Shown: positions 16,056-20,500 of the stretch, piece after piece
Layout: each line of letters starts with the position of its first letter
Position numbering within the stretch: position 1 is the stretch's first letter
IMG/VR virus record: IMGVR_UViG_3300035698_009601
Span: 1-20,500 of that record
Length of the DNA: 20,500 nt
From: a virus
Strand: one strand, 5' to 3'
Made by a program: the position numbers and the translations under genes
The notes under the pieces: generated by a model
What the model was told of the DNA's origin: nothing
The model's input: the letters and a program-made list of their open reading frames with translations, nothing else
The model's database searches: none

Positions 16056-16955
16056 TTAATTGGCCAACGATGGCCTAACCTCGATGTCGTATTTCTTCCC
16101 GAAAGTTTTTTCTATGCCAATCATGAACTCGCTCCTGATTTTCTCGGCTTGGAATCGCCTTGGAACGTAAAGCTTCTCGCCGTTGAGCTTTGCGCCGCTA
16201 AACCAGCTTTTGATGTTGTGCTCCCCGACATGCAGCGCTAAGGCGTGTTTCCAATCGGGCCAGTCCTCCGGGTCTTCCTGCACAATCACGGTTAATTCAT
16301 CGAAGTAACGCTTGCCGTGCAGCCATGTTGCCGGGTGGGGAATAAATTCCTTTTCTGTTTTCCGCATTTCTGCTCGGTGGGCTTTCATGGCCTCCACCAG
16401 ACCCTCATGGCTCATCACCCCAAGCGCTATCAAATATTTCTCCTCCGCTTTGCCCTTCCCGACCTTCTTCGGACATGCCTTCCAAAACTCTTCAAATTCT
16501 TTTTTGTTTATTTTTTTCTTTCTTTTATAACTGTTAACTGTTAACTGTTGACTAGCTGAGGGTAAGTCGTTGTTTTGGTTAGTTTCCGGCTCATTCTCAG
16601 GCTGTTTTCGGCGCGTTTTCGGCGTGTTTTCAGTTAGTTTTCGGGTGTTTTTCGCCGCGTTTTTGCGTCTATTCTTTGCGTTCTCGACCTCTTCAAGCGC
16701 TCTTTTTTGGTAGATTTTCCCGTCCAATACGGTAATAAAACCCCCTGGTATTAACTCATCTTTTACAGATTTTAGTTTTCTGACCGAGCAATTGCATAAA
16801 TTTGAGAGCCACCTGTCATCGTCGTTAATCGCTTCGTTTCTTGACCACATGGCCGAAACCATTTGTATATAAATTCCTCGTTGCTCTGGGGTGAGGCACT
16901 GAGTATCGAGCAGCCAGTCTTTTGCGTAAAAATCTACCCGGAAAATATCACTCAT
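16056..16955 (-). CDS. DUF1376 replication initiator/helicase-loader-like protein with DnaA domain I-like C-terminus
   Basis: The protein has 299 residues in four parts. Residues 5-90 are a DUF1376 (YdaU-type) domain: FYAKDWLLDTQCLTPEQRGIY, DDRWLSNLCNCS, GFITVLDGKIYQKRA. Residues 95-150 are a Lys/Asn/Glu/Gln linker. Residues 153-220 carry EFWKACPKKVGKGKAEEKY and PHPATWLHGKRYFDE, usual in phage replication proteins. Residues 232-295 (DWKHALALHVGEHNIKSWF, LYVPRRFQAEKIRSEF) match the spacing of DnaA domain I, the DnaB-contacting part of DnaA. Likely role: bind the origin and recruit the host helicase, like lambda O. The linker-coding DNA holds phased repeats (see separate entries). It overlaps the HNH gene by 4 nt (ATGA). 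DUF1376 is solid; the DnaA-I call is pattern-based. Confidence 0.75.
   Translation of the reverse strand: MSDIFRVDFYAKDWLLDTQCLTPEQRGIYIQMVSAMWSRNEAINDDDRWLSNLCNCSVRKLKSVKDELIPGGFITVLDGKIYQKRALEEVENAKNRRKNAAKNTRKLTENTPKTRRKQPENEPETNQNNDLPSASQQLTVNSYKRKKKINKKEFEEFWKACPKKVGKGKAEEKYLIALGVMSHEGLVEAMKAHRAEMRKTEKEFIPHPATWLHGKRYFDELTVIVQEDPEDWPDWKHALALHVGEHNIKSWFSGAKLNGEKLYVPRRFQAEKIRSEFMIGIEKTFGKKYDIEVRPSLAN
16491..16530. other. Pyrimidine-rich AT tract, candidate DNA-unwinding element
   Basis: Almost pure T with a few C on the plus strand (runs of 6 and 7 T, then TTCTTTCTTTTATAA), the most AT-rich stretch in the replication gene. It codes for the Lys-rich KRKKKINKK segment of the protein. Adjacent to two sets of short repeats, it has the place an AT-rich unwinding element takes beside iterons in lambda-type origins. 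Confidence 0.4.
16528..16548. repeat. Triplicated 7-bp tandem repeat TAACTGT
   Basis: Three exact tandem copies of TAACTGT (16528-16534, 16535-16541, 16542-16548) followed by a degenerate fourth (TGACTAG). The unit length is not a multiple of three, so protein repetition does not explain it. It joins the AT tract to the 11-bp repeat block inside the replication gene. Confidence 0.75.
16582..16669. repeat. 11-bp phased repeats (iteron-like) inside the replication gene; putative origin
   Basis: Eight units start every 11 bp at 16582, 16593, 16604, 16615, 16626, 16637, 16648 and 16659. The clearest are GTTTTCGGCGC (16604), GTTTTCGGCGT (16615), GTTTTCAGTTA (16626) and GTTTTCGGGTG (16637); the outer ones are degenerate (GTTTCCGGCTC, TTTTTCGCCGC, GTTTTTGCGTC). 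The period is close to one helical turn and is not a multiple of three, so the repeat is kept at DNA level. In lambda, iterons bound by O lie inside the O gene beside an AT-rich tract; the same layout is seen here. Origin function is inferred. Confidence 0.6.
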
Positions 16956-17431
16956 GACCGCCCTGCCCAGACTTGCAGCGTCTTGCCGCCCTTAGAGGCG
17001 TTGCAGGGGGCGCAGCTCACGGCCAGATTTTCAAAGCTTGTCGCACCGCCGAGCCTGACGGGGTAAACATGGTCTATGTGAAACTTCTCGTTTTCTTCGC
17101 CGCAATAAACGCACTGGTATCCGTCCCTATAAAATACCTTATTCTTAAGATGTTTTGGTAGGTTCGGTCTTTTTTGATTCCGCCTTAGTTCTTGCCTCTC
17201 AATATATGCGCTAACCTCCGCGATTATACACTCTTTGCTGGCGAGCCATCTTTTTAGGGGCATTCTTGCAATCGTGGATAGGGCTTTATCTTCCAGCGGA
17301 AGCCCCCCGACCCCCGCCTGATAGTGTGCAATGATGAGCATGGTAAACGCGCCTATCTCTGTGCCGTCCATTTGCATGACCCCGCCGAGGAAGTCCCCTA
17401 TGTGCCATTGTATGTGTGTGATGTTAGTCAT
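16952..17431 (-). CDS. DUF1376-HNH endonuclease fusion
   Basis: The protein has 159 residues. Residues 6-65 are a DUF1376-like domain (IQWHIGDFLGGVMQMDGTEIGAF, LEDKALSTIARMPLKRW), shorter than usual. Residues 92-150 are an HNH nuclease: FYRDGYQCVYC with C107 and C110, FHIDHVYP with the D120-H121 core, N135 (SFENLAVSC), and the zinc pair C140/C143 with CNASK closing the fold (an H-N-N variant). All metal and catalytic positions are present. The fusion could tie a nicking or cutting activity to the replication complex, or be a homing-type HNH gene captured by a DUF1376 gene. It starts at ATG 17431 with GGGGG upstream, overlaps the DUF559 gene by 8 nt and the replication gene by 4 nt. Domain calls are good; the role is open. 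Confidence 0.75.
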   Translation of the reverse strand: MTNITHIQWHIGDFLGGVMQMDGTEIGAFTMLIIAHYQAGVGGLPLEDKALSTIARMPLKRWLASKECIIAEVSAYIERQELRRNQKRPNLPKHLKNKVFYRDGYQCVYCGEENEKFHIDHVYPVRLGGATSFENLAVSCAPCNASKGGKTLQVWAGRS

Positions 17432-17885
17432 TATCGTAAAGCCCCCTTAATCTATCATCTATATATTGCGCGACCTGCTCCGGTATCCTATCACCATGCT
17501 TGTATATCTCGCTACCTGTAAATCGCAAAGTGTTAAACCCAAAGCCCTTAAAGTATAAATCTCGCTCCCGGTCTTTCTTTTTGTGGTTTTCTGATGTGTG
17601 GAATTGCTGTCCGTCACACTCTATAATTATTTTAGATTCTGCATTTGGGGGCCATATTTTTTGAGAATCCTTAAACCCCACACAGTGGATATAAAAATCG
17701 GCTCGGTAAGGGCCAAATTCCCATTGCGGATAAACAAAGTTCCCCACACCCTCGGCCTCCCCTTCCTCAACAATAATAAAATCACTAGACCGCGTAAAAT
17801 ACTTCATCATTAAATCTTCTATGGGGCTTTCCACTGATCCTGTTATAGCCCCGGCTGTCTTCATATATTCTGTTAATGGCCTCAT
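17424..17885 (-). CDS. DUF559-type nuclease (Vsr/PD-(D/E)XK-like fold)
   Basis: The protein has 153 residues. It shows the DUF559 pattern: ESPIEDLMMKYF (E19, E23), QWEFGPYRADFYI with D63, the strand KIIIECDGQQFH with E89 and D91, then KKKDRERDLYFKGFGFNTLRF and the closing TGSEIY. These are the acidic metal-binding positions of the Vsr/PD-(D/E)XK-like family, where the 'R-x-x-Y/L-x-x-G-F/Y-x-x-L-R-F' segment is characteristic. Such proteins act on DNA, but the substrate (mismatch, branched or foreign DNA) differs between members and is unknown here. Start ATG 17885 is one base into the stop of the upstream 59-residue gene (TAATG) with an AGGAGG-type site. It lies two genes from a DNA methyltransferase. 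Confidence 0.75.
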   Translation of the reverse strand: MRPLTEYMKTAGAITGSVESPIEDLMMKYFTRSSDFIIVEEGEAEGVGNFVYPQWEFGPYRADFYIHCVGFKDSQKIWPPNAESKIIIECDGQQFHTSENHKKKDRERDLYFKGFGFNTLRFTGSEIYKHGDRIPEQVAQYIDDRLRGLYDND

Positions 17886-18064
17886 TACTTCCTCCTGTAG
17901 TCGAGTTTGCTATTCGCCTTTAATATTTCTACGCCGCTGTCTCCTACGCCGTACAGCTGCGCATATTCAAGTCTCTTTTGCTCTAGCCCCCATAGCGGCA
18001 GAAATGTTTCATGGTCGAACGCGCCGACCTTTTGCTTGTCTACTAATATCCAATATCTAACCAT
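17885..18064 (-). CDS. Small hypothetical protein (59 aa)
   Basis: A 59-codon frame from ATG 18064 (AAAGGGGA site 6-7 nt upstream) to TAA at 17885, in a TAATG overlap with the nuclease gene. It begins MVRYWILVDKQKVGAF and ends KLDYRRK. It fills the only gap between the methyltransferase and the nuclease. A strand-like start (YWILVDKQKV) is followed by a helix (PLWGLEQKRLEYAQLYGVG). I do not recognise a family. The purine-rich end of the gene doubles as the next gene's ribosome site, so the two are translationally coupled. Confidence 0.65.
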   Translation of the reverse strand: MVRYWILVDKQKVGAFDHETFLPLWGLEQKRLEYAQLYGVGDSGVEILKANSKLDYRRK

Positions 18065-18074
18065 TTTTTCCCCT

Positions 18075-18761
18075 TTAAATTAAATCTGTTTGTACTGGCT
18101 CGGCCTGCGGAGGTTCAATAAATAAATCCGGCCGCTTGTACGCCTCTTCTATGCGCTTACAGGCAATATCGAAATACTTCTCCTCTAGCTCTATGCCGAT
18201 GAATTTACGCCCCAGCTTTGCACATGCAACTCCTGTTGTCCCGCTGCCCATGAATGGGTCAAATACCTTGCCGCTTGTCCACCGAACAACGGCCTCCATT
18301 AAACCTACGGGCTTTTCTGTTGGGTGGTGTTCGTTCCCCGTTCTCGCAGCGCTTATAACGTCCTGCGGTCTACCTGATGGGAAGAAGTGCTGCGCCCCGT
18401 TATAGAACAAACAAACCTCGGTCTGCCTTGCGTGTTCATGCTCCAGATCGCCCATAGACCAGTTGTTTTTTACCCACGTGATGCAGCTTTTTGGCTTGGG
18501 AACGCTTTGTAAATTATCCCATCTGCAAAACACATACCGCGAATGGCTGGACGGAATGTTACACGCCCACAGAAGCATGTCCTCACCGCTATCGTTTTGT
18601 ATTTTAAGGTGTTTTTCTTTCCTGTGGTTGCTCTGAAATGACATCCCATAAGGCGGGTCTGTCACAACCGCGTCAACCTTATCCAGTGTGGGCATAACAT
18701 CCATACAATCGCCCAAATATAGGGTGCAGTCTCCTATTATTTCTTTGCGCTTGTGGCTCAT
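18075..18761 (-). CDS. DNA methyltransferase, N4-cytosine/N6-adenine beta class
   Basis: The protein has 228 residues. Motif IV VVTDPPYGMSF (DPPY at 35-38) comes before motif I FDPFMGSGTTGVACAKLGR (167-185), the order of the beta class. HPTEKP at 146-151 and IGIELEEKYFDIACKRI (motif II region) complete the S-adenosylmethionine site. The target-recognition part between 60 and 140 is short, as in small phage orphan enzymes; the recognition sequence cannot be read from the protein. It methylates an exocyclic amino group of A or C in DNA. It overlaps the RusA gene by 4 nt (ATGA). Possible roles are protection from host restriction or marking phage DNA against its own nucleases encoded downstream; both are inferences. 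Confidence 0.9.
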   Translation of the reverse strand: MSHKRKEIIGDCTLYLGDCMDVMPTLDKVDAVVTDPPYGMSFQSNHRKEKHLKIQNDSGEDMLLWACNIPSSHSRYVFCRWDNLQSVPKPKSCITWVKNNWSMGDLEHEHARQTEVCLFYNGAQHFFPSGRPQDVISAARTGNEHHPTEKPVGLMEAVVRWTSGKVFDPFMGSGTTGVACAKLGRKFIGIELEEKYFDIACKRIEEAYKRPDLFIEPPQAEPVQTDLI

Positions 18762-19078
18762 GATATTACAACCTTGCCGCCCTTAACGACCTCGCTGAAT
18801 TGCGTAGGCCAGTGAATAATAAAATTACTATCGTCTGTGCCCCATGCGTCTTGTAGGCCATCCATGTATGCCTTTACGCTGGATATTGCGCCGTCTATGT
18901 TTCGGCTTGGTTTATTGCTTGGCGGGTAGAATGTGACGCTAAACTCAAGCATGGGCGGCTGGCCTTTTGCTATCATGCACGCATAGCCCCGGTGCTTTTT
19001 TGTTAGGCGCGCGCGCTCGTACCTGTTCTTTGTGCCGTTGGGGTGTAATTTGGGGTTGGGCCAAGGAAGCTCTATCAT
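18758..19078 (-). CDS. rusA: RusA-family Holliday junction resolvase
   Basis: The protein has 106 residues, slightly under the roughly 120 of RusA. It opens with the family LPWPNPKLHPN motif; a strand EFSVTFYPPS leads to RNIDGAISSVKAYMDGL and TDDSNFIIHW. The acidic sites correspond to D62, D73 and D82/D83, with K69 in the conserved SVKA position. The usual D-x-D-N reads N-I-D-G here, so the first acidic residue is Asn, a change that could affect metal binding. RusA dimers cut four-way junctions and help resolve replicative intermediates and concatemers before packaging. It starts at ATG 19078, overlapping the TGA of the 64-residue gene by 4 nt. Confidence 0.8.
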   Translation of the reverse strand: MIELPWPNPKLHPNGTKNRYERARLTKKHRGYACMIAKGQPPMLEFSVTFYPPSNKPSRNIDGAISSVKAYMDGLQDAWGTDDSNFIIHWPTQFSEVVKGGKVVIS

Positions 19079-19269
19079 GATGAAATAATCTCCCCGAACT
19101 CTTTTTTGCCCATCTTGAAGACCTTCATGGGCTTATTTGAATTGGTGGGGTATACGGGGATGCTGTGTAGCTCCTGCATAAAGGCTGTTTTCAATGGATA
19201 GCCTACGGCGCGCCCTGCTGGGTATCGCGTGAATGGGACTTTCTTCCCGTCTATGACTATGTGATCCAT
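19075..19269 (-). CDS. Small hypothetical protein (64 aa)
   Basis: The protein has 64 residues from ATG 19269, with AAGGA 6 nt upstream. It reads MDHIVIDGKKVPFTRYPAG and then a basic, mixed sequence (KPMKVFKMGKKEFGEIISS). There is no recognised domain. The small size, high Lys content and position at the head of the DNA-metabolism block suggest a nucleic-acid-related accessory protein, but only by context. Its ribosome site follows directly on a potential hairpin (19283-19296), so its translation or its transcript may be controlled by the structured leader described separately. Confidence 0.65.
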   Translation of the reverse strand: MDHIVIDGKKVPFTRYPAGRAVGYPLKTAFMQELHSIPVYPTNSNKPMKVFKMGKKEFGEIISS

Positions 19270-19282
19270 AACGAATCCTTGG

Positions 19283-19332
19283 CTTAGTGACCTAAGATCG
19301 GCCCTGCGGGTGCAGGTTTCTTGCGTTAGGTC
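19283..19332 (-). promoter_or_regulatory. Structured leader with two competing hairpins
   Basis: Minus-strand RNA can form a nested stem: GACCTAA (19326-19332) with TTAGGTC (19289-19295), enclosing CCTGC-ACCC-GCAGG (19303-19316). The inner arm of the outer stem is also part of a separate hairpin CTTAG-GTCA-CTAAG (19283-19296), so the two are mutually exclusive. The second one ends only 4 nt before the AAGGA ribosome site of the 64-residue gene. This suggests an attenuator, an antitermination site or a translational switch; no known family is recognised. Confidence 0.4.
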
Positions 19333-19392
19333 GAAATGAGCCTTTTTAGACGTGCTCAGGTCTTACGCAGTCAGGACGGAAACAAATAGGTA

Positions 19393-19482
19393 CTACGCTT
19401 CCCGTAAACCGCCCTGTTTAGTAATTGTTTCGTCAAAGAAAACTGGTATAGCGCCGTTTTCGGTGCCCACAAATACAATCAT
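19393..19482 (-). CDS. Short ORF (29 aa) coupled to the Cro-like gene
   Basis: A 29-codon frame (MIVFVGTENGAIPVFFDET, then ITKQGGLREA) whose ATG overlaps the stop of the Cro-like gene as ATGA, a typical translational-coupling arrangement. It has no family resemblance that I can name. The sequence looks protein-like (an alternating hydrophobic start and an acidic loop), but the length is too small to be sure it is kept as a gene. Confidence 0.4.
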   Translation of the reverse strand: MIVFVGTENGAIPVFFDETITKQGGLREA

Positions 19483-19685
19483 GATGCTGCCTTTGTGTAT
19501 TGCCAGTCTTCAAAATTAATCGCGCCCTTGGTTATGGCTGCAATTTCTATCCGCTTGTCCGCCGATGGCCTGCGCCGCCCGGTTTTGAGCAGGGATATCA
19601 TACCCGTTGATAGGCCGAAAAGCGCGGCGACCTCTGTTTGGCTAAGGCCGCTATCTGTAATCCACTTACTAAATACTTTGTTCAT
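19479..19685 (-). CDS. Cro/YdaS-like helix-turn-helix regulator
   Basis: The protein has 68 residues from ATG 19685; a TTG at 19721 would add 12 residues but crosses the operator, so I prefer ATG. It is a single HTH domain: FSKWITDSGLSQTEVAALFG, then STGMISLLKTGRRRPSADKR, with the recognition helix in GMISLLKTGRR. A short tail (EIAAITKGAINFEDW) matches Cro/YdaS-type phage regulators. As first gene of the early rightward-type arm (minus strand here) with a palindrome 11 bp upstream of its start, it should bind that operator and repress one or both divergent promoters. No partner CI repressor is seen in the window. The ribosome site is weak (GTGGA). Confidence 0.8.
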   Translation of the reverse strand: MNKVFSKWITDSGLSQTEVAALFGLSTGMISLLKTGRRRPSADKRIEIAAITKGAINFEDWQYTKAAS

Positions 19686-19695
19686 AAGGTCCACT

Positions 19696-19710
19696 TTTAC
19701 ACAACGTAAA
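19696..19710. promoter_or_regulatory. Operator-like palindrome TTTAC-N5-GTAAA (minus-arm side)
   Basis: TTTAC-ACAAC-GTAAA is a perfect 5+5 bp inverted repeat, 11 bp upstream of the Cro-like ATG. An additional half-site GTAAA follows at 19713-19717. The same half-sites with the same spacing recur at 20009-20023, which makes a shared binding protein likely. Confidence 0.6.
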
Positions 19711-20008
19711 CAGTAAAGCAATAACTTTATAATTCACGCAAAAGCGAAACGGCCAACTCTTTTTTAGGGGTGAGCGCTTCGTTTTTGGAAATGGTGCGCG
19801 TTTTTGTACCATTTATAGCGGGCTTTTTATTGCGGTTATGTTAGGGCGCAAAGTGCTATGTGTTTGATAAATATACTAAATCCCCTATAACCCCCACTTA
19901 ACCCCTATTCTGCGCCTTGGGTTTCTTCCCATGTTATGGGGATTGTTGTTTTAAAATAAGCGGTTAGATGTTTTTTTACTTTTTATTGTTTTTGCTGTTG
20001 CTATTACT

Positions 20009-20023
20009 TTTACAGTGTGTAAA
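20009..20023. promoter_or_regulatory. Operator-like palindrome TTTAC-N5-GTAAA (plus-arm side)
   Basis: TTTAC-AGTGT-GTAAA, a perfect 5+5 bp inverted repeat 35 bp before the first plus-strand ATG (20059). It is identical in half-sites and spacing to the palindrome at 19696-19710. Confidence 0.6.
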
Positions 20024-20058
20024 TATGGTTGCACTGAAACGAAACAAGGGGACGACAA

Positions 20059-20253
20059 ATGCACGAATTAATCAAAGACTTAGAAGCGCTACTAATTAAG
20101 CACAAAGAAAACCTATCTGAAGTAAAAGCTACTGGGGCCATACTGGACGCTATTGATGGCGCTATATACATATTAGAATGTGGCGATGGTCAGGAAAGTA
20201 CGGACTTAAACGAGCATGGCACATGGAATAAAACGCAAACGGGGGTAAAGTAA
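20059..20253 (+). CDS. Small hypothetical early protein (64 aa)
   Basis: The protein has 64 residues, first gene of the plus-strand arm. AAGGGG lies 7 nt before ATG 20059. The first half is one amphipathic helix (HELIKDLEALLIKHKENLSE), followed by a second helix (ILDAIDGAIYILEC) and a polar tail. I do not recognise the family; small helical proteins like this are common in the early region of temperate-type phages. Its stop overlaps the next ATG (TAATG). The palindrome upstream suggests control by the Cro-like protein or an unseen repressor. Confidence 0.65.
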   Translation: MHELIKDLEALLIKHKENLSEVKATGAILDAIDGAIYILECGDGQESTDLNEHGTWNKTQTGVK

Positions 20254-20381
20254 TGCAGCATTTTGATTTCACACAAATCGTAACGCCTGAAGAGGTCGCA
20301 AGGGCCGCGCTTCCTAAAAGCGACATTACTGTCTACGAGATAGACGGGGTTGTTCACATCACAGTCGGGGGGAAGTCATGA
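20253..20381 (+). CDS. Small hypothetical protein (42 aa)
   Basis: A 42-codon frame (MQHFDFTQIVTPEEVARAAL, then PKSDITVYEIDGVVHITVGGKS) between two coupled junctions: its ATG overlaps the previous stop (TAATG), and its TGA overlaps the next ATG (ATGA). The sequence ends in an alternating strand pattern (TVYEIDGVVHITVGG). The family is unknown. The double coupling is the main support. Confidence 0.6.
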   Translation: MQHFDFTQIVTPEEVARAALPKSDITVYEIDGVVHITVGGKS

Positions 20382-20500
20382 CACAAGACACAAAACCCAC
20401 GCCGCGGCCTTGGCACATAACCGATCCCGTAAATATGGCACCTAACCAAGATAAATTTGTTTACGGCCAGGACGGTTACATGATTGCCGATTGCTCACGC
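20378..20500 (+). CDS. Hypothetical protein, 5' part only (cut by the right edge)
   Basis: Open for 41 codons from ATG 20378 to the window end. It reads MTQDTKPTPRPWHITDP, then FVYGQDGYMIADCSR. The 'P-W-x-I ... G-x-D-G-x-x-I-A' pattern is seen in small phage early proteins of unknown function. GGGGGG lies 8 nt upstream as ribosome site, and the start overlaps the previous stop as ATGA. Confidence 0.55.
   Translation, partial: MTQDTKPTPRPWHITDPVNMAPNQDKFVYGQDGYMIADCSR

Larger units (their letters stand above)
19686..20058. promoter_or_regulatory. Divergent control region between the two early arms
   Basis: This stretch of about 370 bp separates minus-strand and plus-strand genes. It is AT-rich and contains two matching palindromes (separate entries), a 7-bp inverted repeat (AAATGGT 19789-19795 / ACCATTT 19808-19814) and three C4 tracts spaced by 10 bp (19882, 19892, 19902). 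A weak minus-strand promoter could be TTGCGT (19735-19740), 17 bp, TTTACT (19712-19717), whose -10 touches the first palindrome. I see no convincing plus-strand promoter by eye. A long T-rich run (19971-20011) leads to the plus-strand genes. No likely gene was found inside. Confidence 0.7.

Noticed and set aside
19479-19721. Cro-like gene extended to TTG 19721
   Set aside because: It would translate the operator palindrome, and the HTH domain is complete from ATG 19685.
19968-20099. Plus-strand frame of 43 codons encoding a Leu/Phe membrane-like helix then a basic tail
   Set aside because: The hydrophobic part follows simply from the T-rich run, the ribosome site is poor, and the frame overlaps both the operator and the start of the better-supported gene at 20059.

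Overview
The window reads as part of a P22-like, short-tailed double-stranded DNA phage (podovirus) or prophage. The host is probably a Gammaproteobacterium, but nothing in the window names it. From about 19.69 kb down to position 1, every convincing gene is on the minus strand and closely packed, often with 1-26 nt overlaps. At the right edge (from 20.06 kb) genes switch to the plus strand, with a roughly 370 bp regulatory region between the two arms. No integrase, lysis gene, CI-type repressor, tRNA or CRISPR array is visible.

Following minus-strand transcription from right to left, the early arm (19.7 to about 15.6 kb) starts with a Cro-like helix-turn-helix gene. A short coupled ORF and a structured leader follow. 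Then come a small unknown gene, a RusA-type Holliday junction resolvase, an N4/N6 DNA methyltransferase, a 59-residue ORF, a DUF559 (PD-(D/E)XK-like) nuclease, a DUF1376-HNH fusion, and a DUF1376 replication initiator whose C-terminus resembles DnaA domain I. The initiator gene contains 11-bp phased repeats, a 7-bp triplicate and a pyrimidine-rich AT tract, together a good candidate for an internal replication origin of the lambda-O type. A 149-residue protein with a possible C-terminal helix-turn-helix ends the arm.

The late arm (15.58 kb to position 1) starts at a sigma70-like promoter (TTGACA, 17 bp, TAGATT) overlapped by small palindromes and followed by a roughly 190 nt leader. Its genes run in the P22 order: three small unknown genes, terminase small and large subunits, gp1-like portal, gp8-like scaffold, gp5-like coat, gp4-like and gp10-like tail factors. 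Next come a 63-residue protein and a GNAT acetyltransferase at the places where P22 has its needle (gp26) and gp14. Three putative ejection proteins follow at the places of gp7, gp20 and gp16: one with a C-terminal S74 chaperone domain, one P/Q-rich, and one of 861 residues with an N-terminal peptidoglycan-hydrolase-like domain. A tail spike or fibre gene runs off the left edge.

The 19.69-20.06 kb region carries two matching TTTAC-N5-GTAAA palindromes, one in front of each arm, which look like operators for the Cro-like protein or a partner repressor. The plus-strand arm begins with two small unknown genes and a third cut by the window edge. Functions are assigned by recognising motifs and gene order; no database search was possible.
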